Assembly: GCF_002927045.1 (NCBI RefSeq)
Contig: NZ_PRDW01000001.1
Coordinates: forward strand, 1-64,000
From: Mycetohabitans endofungorum
GTDB lineage: Bacteria; Pseudomonadota; Gammaproteobacteria; Burkholderiales; Burkholderiaceae
DNA: 64,000 nucleotides
Direction of reading: 5' to 3'
This document shows positions 18,566 to 26,781 of the stretch, one piece after another. The notes under the pieces are model-generated. The model did not search any database, had not been told where the DNA came from, and saw nothing but the letters and a program-made list of their open reading frames with translations. Made by a program: the position numbers and the translations under genes. The first letter of the stretch is position 1. Every line of letters starts with the position of its first letter.

Positions 18566-20014
18566 TCAGAGGGTCCCGGCACCGCCATCGTGCCTTCCCG
18601 TGCTGCGCACGTCTGGCGCCAGCTGCCCGAAGATCCACGCGGATAATGCGGTGATCACGCCGATGCAGACGAATGTCGCGTGAAATGACGGCAGCGTCTG
18701 CGATGGCGCGATGTGTCCGAACAGCGCCGTGAATGTGGCGAGCAGCGCGCCGGCGATGGTGACCCCCAGGCTCATCGACAGCATTTGCACAAGGGAAAAC
18801 AGGCTGTTGCCGCTGCTTGCCCCTTCACGTCCAAGGTCTTTCAGCGTCAACGTATTCATCGCGGTAAATTGCATCGAATTCACGCCGCCGAAGATCGCCA
18901 GTTGTACGAGCCGGACCCACAGCGGCTGATCCGGCGACATCAGTGCAAAGCTGGCCATGGTCGCCCCGACCAGGACGGTGTTGGCCAGTAGCACGCGGCG
19001 GTAGCTGTGGCGCATGATCAACGCCGTGACAATGTGCTTGGACGCCATGCCGGCCGCGGCCACCGGCAGCATCATTAGACCCGCATGAAACGGCGTGTAG
19101 CCGAGGCTCACCTGCAGCAGCAGCGGCAACAGATAGGGCATCGCGCCGCTGCCGATGCGCGCAAATAGATTACCCAGCAGGCCGACGCTGAACGTGTGAA
19201 TACGGAACAACTCGAGCGAGAACAGCGGGTGCGGGCTGCGCGTCGCGTGCAGTCCGTACGCCGTCAGGCACGCGAAGGCCAGCACCAGCAATACCAGTAC
19301 GAACGCGTGCGCCAGCCGCAACTCGGCCAGCCCGTCTAATGCCAGCGTCAATGCCAGCATGGCCACGGCAAGCAACAAGTAGCCCTTCACGTCGAAGCGC
19401 CCGACTTTGTCCAGCGGTTCACCGAGCATGAACAGTGCTGTCGCGATGCAGCCCGCCAGGCCGACCGGCACGTTGATTAAGAATATCCAATGCCATGACG
19501 CGACGTCGGTCAGCCAGCCGCCCAGCGTTGGCCCGATCAATGGCCCGACCAGTCCGGGAATCGCCACAAAGCTCAGTGCCGGCAGGTAGCGCTCGCGTGG
19601 AAAGCTGCGCAGCACGGCAAGCCGTCCGACGGGCAGCAGCATTGCACCGCCCACCCCCTGCACCACACGCGAGGCGATGAGTTGCCAGAGGGCCGACGCG
19701 TTCGCGCACATTAGTGAGCCGAGGGTAAAAACGAGGATGGCGCTGAAGAACACGCGTCGCGTGCCGAACCGGTCGGCCAAGAAGCCAGAAATCGGAATCA
19801 TCAACGCCATCGTCAGCGAGTACGCAATCACCACGGACTGCATCCGCAATGCCGATTCGCCGAGGCTGCGCGCCATGGCTGGCAGCGCGGTATTGACGAT
19901 CGTCGTGTCCAGCGCCTGCATGAAGAATCCCGTCGCGACCAGCCACAGCATGATGGTTAGCTTGCGCTCCGGTGTAACGGTGTGGCGAATGGGTCGAGAC
20001 GAGGATCCGGACAT
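18566..20014 (-). CDS. DHA2-family MFS multidrug transporter (MdtD/EmrB-like)
   Basis: 482-residue inner-membrane proton antiporter with about 14 hydrophobic segments. Motifs: LDTTIVNTALPAMARSLG in TM1, GFLADRFGTRRVF after TM2, RVVQGVGGAMLLPVGR (motif C region) and GPLIGPTLGGWLTD. The arrangement and lack of a linked adaptor (EmrA) gene resemble MdtD. The start at ATG 20014 (MSGSSS) is preferred over an upstream ATG. Substrate unknown. Confidence 0.88.
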   Translation of the reverse strand: MSGSSSRPIRHTVTPERKLTIMLWLVATGFFMQALDTTIVNTALPAMARSLGESALRMQSVVIAYSLTMALMIPISGFLADRFGTRRVFFSAILVFTLGSLMCANASALWQLIASRVVQGVGGAMLLPVGRLAVLRSFPRERYLPALSFVAIPGLVGPLIGPTLGGWLTDVASWHWIFLINVPVGLAGCIATALFMLGEPLDKVGRFDVKGYLLLAVAMLALTLALDGLAELRLAHAFVLVLLVLAFACLTAYGLHATRSPHPLFSLELFRIHTFSVGLLGNLFARIGSGAMPYLLPLLLQVSLGYTPFHAGLMMLPVAAAGMASKHIVTALIMRHSYRRVLLANTVLVGATMASFALMSPDQPLWVRLVQLAIFGGVNSMQFTAMNTLTLKDLGREGASSGNSLFSLVQMLSMSLGVTIAGALLATFTALFGHIAPSQTLPSFHATFVCIGVITALSAWIFGQLAPDVRSTGRHDGGAGTL

Positions 20015-20085
20015 GGGCAATCGGACGGTTTCGCAACACAAGCCGCTATTCTAGACGGCTTTGGCCCGTCGCTCGCGCCGCCTAC

Positions 20086-20313
20086 TCAATACGCGCAGCA
20101 CTCGCGCATCGTCGGCAGCTCGATTGATCGCTGATCGGCGGTGTGGCCGACCTGCGTGATCAGCAGCAGTACGCCGTCGTGAAAACGCACGTTCTCTCGC
20201 AGCCTGAACGTCCTACACTGCCATTCGTCGATCGCATGGTGCCGCAGCGGGTCGCACGCCGCGGCGCGCAGCATGCCCGACAGCGCCGCGGCGCGGACAG
20301 GGGCATGCGTCAT
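20086..20313 (-). CDS. Small hypothetical protein behind fusA
   Basis: A 75-residue ORF starting 12 bp after the fusA stop on the same strand. It contains a LRENVRFHDGVLLLITQVGHTADQ-like strand pattern (acidic-hydrophobic) and ends in two cysteines. No family is recognised. Position suggests read-through from fusA, but it may not be translated. Confidence 0.35.
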   Translation of the reverse strand: MTHAPVRAAALSGMLRAAACDPLRHHAIDEWQCRTFRLRENVRFHDGVLLLITQVGHTADQRSIELPTMRECCAY

Positions 20314-20325
20314 GGGGGGCGGGGC

Positions 20326-22437
20326 TCAGCGTGCCGACTTCGCGTTGATGACAGCGTCGGCGACATTCTGCGGACTTTCCGCGTAGTGCTTGAACTCCAT
20401 TGTATAGGTCGCGCGTCCCTGTGTTAGCGAGCGCAACGTGGTCGAATAGCCGAACATTTCGGCCAGCGGCACTTCGGCGCGCACCATCTTGCCGCCTCCC
20501 CCTGCGATGTCCTCCATGCCCTGGACGATACCGCGGCGGCTGGACAGATCGCCCATTACGTTGCCCATGAAATCCTCTGGCGTTTCGACCTCGACCGCCA
20601 CCATCGGCTCGAGCAGCACGGGCCGCGCGCGCCGCATGCCTTCCTTGAACGCGATCGAGCCGGCCATCCGGAACGCGTTTTCGTTCGAGTCCACGTCGTG
20701 GTATGAGCCGAACGTCAGCGTCACTTTGATGTCCACGACCGGATAGCCTGCCAGCACGCCGGCCTGCATGGCTTCACGGATGCCCCGGTCCACCGCCGGG
20801 ATGAACTCGCGCGGAATCACGCCGCCCTTGATCGCATCGACGAATTCATAGCCCTTGCCGTGCGGCTGCGGCTCCAGGGTGAGCACCGCGTGCCCGTATT
20901 GGCCGCGGCCGCCGGACTGCTTGACGAACTTACCCTCGACGTCCTGCACCGCGTTGCGTACCGTCTCGCGATAGGCCACCTGGGGCTTGCCAACCGTCGC
21001 CTCGACGTTGAATTCGCGCCTCATCCGATCGACCAGGATTTCCAGGTGCAACTCGCCCATGCCAGAGATGATCGTCTGGCCTGACTCCTCGTCGGTCTTG
21101 ACACGGAACGACGGATCCTCTTGCGCGAGGCGGTTCAATGCGACACCCATCTTTTCCTGGTCAGCCTTTGTCTTCGGCTCGACGGCCTGCGAGATCACCG
21201 GCTCCGGGAAGATCATCCGCTCCAGGATAATCACGTTGTTCGGGTTGCACAGCGTATCGCCGGTGGTCGCCTCTTTCAGGCCGACCGCGGCGGCGATGTC
21301 GCCGGCGCGCACCTCCTTGATCTCGGTTCGCTCGTTCGCGTGCATTTGTAGGATACGGCCGATCCGCTCTCGCTTGCTTTTGGTCGAATTGAGCACGGTG
21401 TCGCCCGAGTTGACGACCCCTGAGTACACGCGGAAGAAGATCAGCTGGCCGACGAACGGGTCCGTCATAATCTTGAACGCCAGCGCGGAGAACGGCTCGT
21501 CGTCGGCCGGATGCCGCTCGGCCTGTTCGTCGTCCGGCGTGTGGCCGAGGATCGCCGGCACGTCGACCGGTGACGGCAGGTAATCGATGACCGCGTCGAG
21601 CATTGCCTGCACGCCTTTATTCTTAAACGCACTGCCGCATAGCATCGGCACGATCTCATTGGCGATCGTGCGCTTGCGCAGTGCATCCTTAATCTCTTGT
21701 TCGGTCAGCGAATGATGATCGTCGAGGTATTTTTCAAGCAGCGCCTCGCTGGCTTCCGCTGCCGCCTCGACCATCTTGTCGTGCCATTCTTGCGCGAGCT
21801 TGGCCAGATCGGCCGGGATGTCCCGGTACTCGAATTTCACGCCAAGACTGTCCTCGTCCCAAATAATCGCCTTCATTTTGACCAGATCGATGACGCCCTG
21901 GAAATGGTCTTCCGCGCCGATCGGAATCTGGATCGGCACCGCGACGCCGCGCAGCCGTTCGCTGATCTGCCGCTGCACGCGGAAAAAGTCTGCGCCGACA
22001 CGGTCCATCTTATTGACGAACGCGATGCGCGGTACTTTGTACTTATTGGCCTGGCGCCACACCGTTTCCGATTGCGGCTGCACACCGCCGACCGAGTCGT
22101 ACACCATGCATGCGCCATCGAGCACGCGCATCGAGCGCTCGACCTCGATCGTGAAGTCCACGTGCCCGGGGGTGTCGATAATATTGATCCGGTGTTCCGG
22201 ATAGTTGCCCGCCATGCCTTTCCAGAACGCCGTGGTCGCTGCTGACGTGATGGTGATGCCGCGTTCCTGTTCTTGCTCCATCCAGTCCATCGTCGCGGCG
22301 CCCTCGTGCACTTCACCCATCTTGTGGCTCACGCCGGTGTAGAAGAGGATGCGCTCGGTGGTCGTCGTCTTGCCGGCGTCAATATGAGCGCTGATGCCTA
22401 TGTTCCGGTAGCGCTCGATGGGAGTTTTGCGGGCCAC
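20326..22437 (-). CDS. fusA: Elongation factor G
   Basis: Translocation GTPase, 703 residues, usual length. G1 AHIDAGKT (17-24), [13 protein letters not shown] and the effector region ([12 protein letters not shown]) are intact, as are domain IV and the RRG motif ([10 protein letters not shown]). The start is GTG 22437 with AAGGAG 7 nt ahead; the first residues then read [14 protein letters not shown] like other EF-Gs, while the longer open frame gives no homology. It stands outside any str operon (no rpsL, rpsG or tuf nearby), so it is likely the second fusA copy that Burkholderiaceae often have. Confidence 0.95.
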   Translation of the reverse strand: MARKTPIERYRNIGISAHIDAGKTTTTERILFYTGVSHKMGEVHEGAATMDWMEQEQERGITITSAATTAFWKGMAGNYPEHRINIIDTPGHVDFTIEVERSMRVLDGACMVYDSVGGVQPQSETVWRQANKYKVPRIAFVNKMDRVGADFFRVQRQISERLRGVAVPIQIPIGAEDHFQGVIDLVKMKAIIWDEDSLGVKFEYRDIPADLAKLAQEWHDKMVEAAAEASEALLEKYLDDHHSLTEQEIKDALRKRTIANEIVPMLCGSAFKNKGVQAMLDAVIDYLPSPVDVPAILGHTPDDEQAERHPADDEPFSALAFKIMTDPFVGQLIFFRVYSGVVNSGDTVLNSTKSKRERIGRILQMHANERTEIKEVRAGDIAAAVGLKEATTGDTLCNPNNVIILERMIFPEPVISQAVEPKTKADQEKMGVALNRLAQEDPSFRVKTDEESGQTIISGMGELHLEILVDRMRREFNVEATVGKPQVAYRETVRNAVQDVEGKFVKQSGGRGQYGHAVLTLEPQPHGKGYEFVDAIKGGVIPREFIPAVDRGIREAMQAGVLAGYPVVDIKVTLTFGSYHDVDSNENAFRMAGSIAFKEGMRRARPVLLEPMVAVEVETPEDFMGNVMGDLSSRRGIVQGMEDIAGGGGKMVRAEVPLAEMFGYSTTLRSLTQGRATYTMEFKHYAESPQNVADAVINAKSAR

Positions 22438-22664
22438 TTGAATCTCCTTCTTCGCGATGGGATGGCCGGTCCGGCAGGCATCGGATACCGCGTCCGCCCG
22501 ACAAACCGGGAAAAACGGCCTGAGCGGGCGCTCAATAGCGCGCACGCTAAGAAACATAGGATAGCGCTGCGCGGGCCGTTTTGCTTGATCCCGATGAGCA
22601 AACGCGTTGCCCGATGAGCGGGTCGGGCGGGCAGCGGGTCGGGCGCCGCGGTGGTGGAACGCGA

Positions 22665-23249
22665 TCAGGGCGCGGGCGGCAAGCCGAGCACGCGCATGCC
22701 CGGCTTGATGCCCTTTGAGGCGAACCATCCCTTGCTCATCTCGAGCGCGTAGACACCATTGTGGGTCGGACAGTGGTTGTCTTGGGTTTCCGCCTGCATC
22801 TCGTCCAGATCCGTGATCGTGCCATCGGCGCGGATGAAGGCGATCGACAGCGGCAAAGGCGTATTTTTCATCCAGAAACAATGGACTGCGTTCTCGTCGA
22901 AGACGAACAACATGCCTTCGTTCGGTGCCAGCGACTGGCGGAACATCAGTCCTTGCTCGCGATCGGCCGGGTTCGCGGCAATGGCCGCGTCAACCACGTA
23001 CATGCCGATCGTCAACGAGGCACGCGGAAATTGCTCGGGGCGCTTCAGTGCGGCCGGCAGCGGTCGCGCCAGCGCGCCGCACGCAGCCAGCGCGAGCGTG
23101 ACACTGGCCACCAGGGCGGCGACGACACGGGCCAGCGGTGCTGGCCTTGAGGTACCGATGCAAGCCTGCGGTGAGGCGCGGCGCGCTCGCCGGGCGGGCA
23201 CGCGGAACAGGCGGGACACAGGCAGCGCGGATCGCACCGGAACAACCAC
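22665..23249 (-). CDS. DUF192 family exported protein
   Basis: 194 residues. GTG 23249 is preceded by GAGGAG at good spacing. A basic N-terminus and a hydrophobic segment ending LALAAC form a signal peptide, possibly a lipobox. The mature part is DUF192: [42 protein letters not shown], and [18 protein letters not shown]. Function unknown; periplasmic or membrane-anchored. Confidence 0.85.
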   Translation of the reverse strand: MVVPVRSALPVSRLFRVPARRARRASPQACIGTSRPAPLARVVAALVASVTLALAACGALARPLPAALKRPEQFPRASLTIGMYVVDAAIAANPADREQGLMFRQSLAPNEGMLFVFDENAVHCFWMKNTPLPLSIAFIRADGTITDLDEMQAETQDNHCPTHNGVYALEMSKGWFASKGIKPGMRVLGLPPAP

Positions 23250-23312
23250 GGCAGACTCCTCGTAATGTGAATACGCGCATGTTACGCGAATCGCTGGGCA
23301 GTACAGACCAAC

Positions 23313-23347
23313 AAAAAGGCAGATCGCCTTGCGGCAACCTGCCTTTG
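23313..23347 (-). terminator. Terminator after the small exported protein gene
   Basis: Stem AAGGCAG/CTGCCTT with a 16-nt loop; on the minus strand it is followed by TTTTT. It fits the end of the 23404-23589 transcript. Confidence 0.6.
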
Positions 23348-23403
23348 AATGCCGTCGCAACGGCAGTGCAGCGTCGTTCTTGTGGCTTGGGGAGACGAAA
23401 AAC

Positions 23404-23589
23404 TTAGCTCGAAGCCGCTTCCGAAGCAGCGGGAGCCTTCTTCGCCACCTTCTTGTGCGACGTGTGAGCCCTCTTGTGCGCTTCGGTCTTCAAAGCAGCC
23501 GCCGGGGCCGAGGCTTCCGGGGCCGACGATTGCGCGAAAGCAGCGGTGGCGAACAGGCCAGCGATGAGGGCAGCGATCAGTTTGTTCAT
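23404..23589 (-). CDS. Small exported Ala/Lys-rich protein
   Basis: 61 residues from ATG 23589, preceded by a purine-rich GAGGAAAAA. The N-terminus MNKLIAALIAGLFATAAFAQ is a clear Sec signal peptide with an AFA cleavage site. The mature part is only about 40 residues of Ala, Lys, His and Ser (HKRAHTSHKKVAKKAPAA). It resembles small acid-shock or periplasmic basic proteins in composition, but no family is assigned. A longer upstream ORF has no support. The 325-bp gap behind it (23590-23914) holds one possible relic. Confidence 0.7.
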   Translation of the reverse strand: MNKLIAALIAGLFATAAFAQSSAPEASAPAAALKTEAHKRAHTSHKKVAKKAPAASEAASS

Positions 23590-23765
23590 GTTGTTTTTCC
23601 TCAAACTTAGTGAATTAACCAAATGACCCGCTTTATGAGTCATGTCAATAAACGCGGGATCCAGCTTTCGGTTGACAGGCTCGTTCGACAATTCGCGCGG
23701 GCCCGTTGCTTTCGTGCCATCCTGGGTGCGGTGGGGTGGCGACGTCGGCCGATGCCAGAGCACGC

Positions 23766-23850
23766 TGTGGCGGCATCCTGGTCAATAATGCGGTGCCCGT
23801 CGATCTGGTTGACGCGCGCTTCGGCGAATGGGCGAAAACCCTATGCCGGC
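23766..23850 (+). pseudogene. Possible short-chain dehydrogenase scrap
   Basis: In one frame this stretch reads GGILVNNAVPVDLVDARFGEWAKTL, resembling the NNAG region and following helix of an SDR (ILVNNAG...FxxWxxTL). Nothing of the cofactor or catalytic parts remains. Low confidence; it could be chance. Confidence 0.2.
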
Positions 23851-23914
23851 AAGCGGCACGGGGGCAGGGACCGGCGCTAGGGCAGCGGCAGGGACAGGTG
23901 GCCTGATGTGCGCG

Positions 23915-24484
23915 TCAGCGCGTGCCGTGCCACGGCGCCGACGGCGGCAGCGCGCGCCATTGGCCGGGCGCCAGGCCGAGCGCGAACACATCCAGCGCGC
24001 CGATACCGACGCGGATCAGACGCAGCGTCGGAAAGCCTACCGCTGCGGTCATTCGTCGCACTTGGCGATTACGGCCCTCACCAAGGGCCAACTCGATCCA
24101 CGTGGTCGGAATCGCGGCGCGATAGCGTACCGGTGGATCCCGCTGCCACAGGCCGGCGGGCGGCTCGATGAAACGGGCGCGACAGGGTCGGCTCACGTAG
24201 TCCCCAAGGTCCACGCCGCGCTCCAGGGCGGCCAGTGCCGAAGCGGGTGCAGCGCCGTCCAGTTGTGCCCAGTAGCGCTTGATCAGCTTGTGGCGCGGCT
24301 CGGCGATGCGCGCCTGCAGCGCGCCGTCGTCAGTGAGCAACAGCAGGCCCTCGCTGTCCGCATCGAGCCGGCCTGCTGGGTAGACATCGGGCACGTCGAT
24401 CCATGTGGCCAGCGATGCACGCGTCTCGTGGGCGGAGAACTGGCAAATCGTGCCATATGGTTTGTTCAATGCAATCAGTCGCAT
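23915..24484 (-). CDS. rluE: 23S rRNA pseudouridine synthase, RluE type
   Basis: 189 residues, lacking the S4 domain found in RsuA/RluB, as in RluE, which modifies U2457. The catalytic-aspartate motif GRLDADSEGLLLLTDDG is near residue 40 and the C-terminal GEGRNRQVRRMTAAVGFPTLRLIR is complete. It starts MRLIALNKPYGTICQFS. It is divergent from icd. Confidence 0.9.
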   Translation of the reverse strand: MRLIALNKPYGTICQFSAHETRASLATWIDVPDVYPAGRLDADSEGLLLLTDDGALQARIAEPRHKLIKRYWAQLDGAAPASALAALERGVDLGDYVSRPCRARFIEPPAGLWQRDPPVRYRAAIPTTWIELALGEGRNRQVRRMTAAVGFPTLRLIRVGIGALDVFALGLAPGQWRALPPSAPWHGTR

Positions 24485-24563
24485 GGGCGATGCGCGGGCG
24501 CCAGGACCCGTCCCTATGGCAAATGGCCGAATATTAGCGCATAATAGGCAACACTAGTCTTGT

Positions 24564-24577
24564 GTCTTATATAAGAC
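24564..24577. promoter_or_regulatory. 14-bp palindrome upstream of icd
   Basis: GTCTTATATAAGAC is a perfect palindrome in the rluE-icd gap, about 200 bp before icd. The AT-rich core could overlap a -10 box. A regulator of the GntR type is possible, but this is inference. Confidence 0.45.
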
Positions 24578-24653
24578 TAAGGCCATCCGCGGCGCCGTGG
24601 TGTCTTGCCGGCGCGCTAGAATAGCGCTTCGCTACGAGCGACCCGCGAAACTT

Positions 24654-24667
24654 GAGACTCGAGTCTC
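24654..24667. promoter_or_regulatory. Second 14-bp palindrome upstream of icd
   Basis: GAGACTCGAGTCTC is a perfect palindrome about 107 bp before icd and 77 bp after the first. A candidate operator or leader hairpin; the binding factor is unknown. Confidence 0.4.
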
Positions 24668-24773
24668 GGGTGAGGCCGCCGCGAGCTGCCTTAGCAGTCG
24701 ACGCAGGAATAGCGCATGTTGGCGCGTCGCCGCGCAGCATACTTTCAGCCTGTCCATACCATTGGAGTCGAAC

Positions 24774-26027
24774 ATGCCGTATCAGCACATCAAGGTTCCG
24801 GCCGGTGAGAAGATCACCGTCAACCCGGACTTTTCGCTCAACGTCCCGGATCAGCCGATCATTCCGTACATCGAAGGCGATGGCATCGGCTTCGACATTA
24901 CGCCGGTGATGATCAAGGTGGTCGACGCGGCGGTCGAGAAGGCTTATGGCGGCAAGAAGAAGATCGCATGGATGGAGATCTTCGCCGGCGAGAAGGCGAC
25001 CAAGGTCTACGGGCCAGATGTGTGGCTTCCGGAAGAAACGCTGCAGGTTTTGAAGGAGTACGTCGTCTCGATCAAGGGGCCGCTGACCACGCCGGTTGGC
25101 GGCGGCATCCGCTCGCTGAACGTGGCGCTGCGCCAGGAGTTGGACCTGTACGTTTGTCTGCGTCCGGTGCAGTACTTCAAGGGTGTACCTTCGCCGGTGC
25201 GCGAGCCCGAGAAGACCAACATGGTGATCTTCCGCGAGAATTCGGAAGATATCTATGCGGGCATTGAATGGGCCGCTCAGTCCGAGCAGGCCAAGAAGGT
25301 GATCCAGTTCCTGCGTGAGGAAATGGGTGTCAAGAAGATCCGTTTCCCGGAAACATCAGGGCTCGGCATCAAGCCGGTGTCGCGCGAGGGCACGGAGCGG
25401 CTGGTGCGCAAGGCCATCCAGTATGCGCTCGACAATAACCGCAAGTCGGTCACGCTAGTGCACAAGGGCAACATCATGAAGTTCACAGAAGGCGCGTTCC
25501 GCGACTTCGGCTATGCACTTGCCCAGAAGGAGTTTGGTGCGGAGCTGATCGACGGTGGCCCGTGGATGAAGATCAAGCATCCGAAGAGCGGTGCCGAGAT
25601 CGTGATCAAGGATGTGATCGCCGACGCGTTTCTGCAGCAAATCCTGCTGCGTCCGGCCGAGTACGACGTGATCGCGACGTTGAATTTGAACGGCGACTAC
25701 ATTTCGGACGCGTTAGCGGCGCAGGTCGGCGGCATTGGCATCGCGCCGGGCGCCAACCTGTCGGATTCGGTTGCGATGTTCGAGGCGACCCATGGGACCG
25801 CGCCGAAATACGCTGGCAAGGACTACGTGAACCCGGGTTCGGAAATCCTGTCGGCCGAGATGATGCTGCGCCACCTAGGCTGGACCGACGCGGCTGACGT
25901 GATTATTTCCGCAATGGAGAAGTCGATCTTGCAAAAACGCGTTACGTATGACTTCGCGCGCCTGATGGAGGGGGCGACGCAGGTATCGTGCTCCGGCTTC
26001 GGTCAGGTATTGATCGAAAATATGTAA
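24774..26027 (+). CDS. icd: Isocitrate dehydrogenase, NADP-dependent
   Basis: TCA-cycle enzyme converting isocitrate to 2-oxoglutarate. 417 residues, homodimeric type. [14 protein letters not shown] holds the serine that IDH kinase phosphorylates in E. coli; the metal and substrate residues in [18 protein letters not shown] and the NADP region [16 protein letters not shown] are present. I start at ATG 24774 (MPYQHIKVP) with GGAG upstream; the longer ORF runs through the regulatory region. Two palindromes lie upstream and a strong terminator downstream. Confidence 0.97.
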   Translation: MPYQHIKVPAGEKITVNPDFSLNVPDQPIIPYIEGDGIGFDITPVMIKVVDAAVEKAYGGKKKIAWMEIFAGEKATKVYGPDVWLPEETLQVLKEYVVSIKGPLTTPVGGGIRSLNVALRQELDLYVCLRPVQYFKGVPSPVREPEKTNMVIFRENSEDIYAGIEWAAQSEQAKKVIQFLREEMGVKKIRFPETSGLGIKPVSREGTERLVRKAIQYALDNNRKSVTLVHKGNIMKFTEGAFRDFGYALAQKEFGAELIDGGPWMKIKHPKSGAEIVIKDVIADAFLQQILLRPAEYDVIATLNLNGDYISDALAAQVGGIGIAPGANLSDSVAMFEATHGTAPKYAGKDYVNPGSEILSAEMMLRHLGWTDAADVIISAMEKSILQKRVTYDFARLMEGATQVSCSGFGQVLIENM

Positions 26028-26071
26028 CGGCACCCCGCACGGGCGGGCCGGCGTATCGTGCCGGAACATAG

Positions 26072-26110
26072 AACCCCTGTGGCGCAGACGATGTGCCACA
26101 GGGGTTTTTT
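26072..26110 (+). terminator. Rho-independent terminator of icd
   Basis: A perfect 12-bp stem AACCCCTGTGGC/GCCACAGGGGTT is followed by a T-run (26105-26110), 45 bp after the icd stop. Confidence 0.92.
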
Positions 26111-26130
26111 ACGTCGGCGCGGCGCGCGCT

Positions 26131-26195
26131 GCGCCGGCCATTCGTCGGCCTTTTCACGGTGTAGCGCCGGTCATTCATCAGCCTTTCACGGCGTG
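26131..26195. repeat. Imperfect direct repeat, two ~32-bp units
   Basis: Two adjacent units starting GCGCCGGYCATTCRTCRGCC and ending TTTCACGGYGT(A/G) differ at a few positions and by one base in length. They lie between the icd terminator and the copper-related genes. Confidence 0.7.
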
Positions 26196-26343
26196 GTGCC
26201 GAAGGCATGGCGGGCTGTGGTAATTCGCCACTGATCCGTGGCGGTGGCTGAAACTTAATTGAAAGAATGGCGTGGGCGACGGATAATGCCGACCGGTCCG
26301 TTCTTCACCGTCGCGTCTGAGACGCTTGTGTCGCTGTTGTCCG

Positions 26344-26712
26344 ATGTCCGATCGTCGCACCCGAAAATTGACCGCCTGGCTCGGCCTGACGGCGATCTGG
26401 CTGATCGTCGCGATGCCGCTCGCCTCGCAGTGGCTCAGCCACGCTAGGGGCGGCGTCGACACGGTACTATGCAGTGCGGCCACGACGGGCGAACGGGCCC
26501 CGGCCCACGGACCGGCGTACGTGGGCGGGCACCTGGACGCATGCGGCTATTGCAGTCTGCTCGCCCACAGTCCGGCAATCGGCGCACCACAGGTCGCGAC
26601 GCTCATGCTGCAGTGCCAGCGTGCGGCCGGGCTGCCGGTGATCGATGGCGCACCCCGGCCCGCGTCACGGCATCTTGTTTCCTATCCTCGGGCGCCCCCG
26701 GGCGCGGTTTGA
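26344..26712 (+). CDS. DUF2946 domain protein
   Basis: 122 residues with one N-terminal hydrophobic helix (LTAWLGLTAIWLIVAMPLA) and the DUF2946 signature HLDACGYCSLLAHSP, with paired cysteines and histidines that could bind metal. The family is often found next to copper receptors, as here (oprC follows in the same direction after 69 bp), so a role in copper handling is likely, by context. I start at ATG 26344; a TG-rich upstream extension is unlikely. Confidence 0.8.
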   Translation: MSDRRTRKLTAWLGLTAIWLIVAMPLASQWLSHARGGVDTVLCSAATTGERAPAHGPAYVGGHLDACGYCSLLAHSPAIGAPQVATLMLQCQRAAGLPVIDGAPRPASRHLVSYPRAPPGAV

Positions 26713-26781
26713 CGGCTATTCATTTGCTCATTCCGTAACCGACGCCTGCCGGGCCGGCCATCCACTGCCGACCTGGACGGC

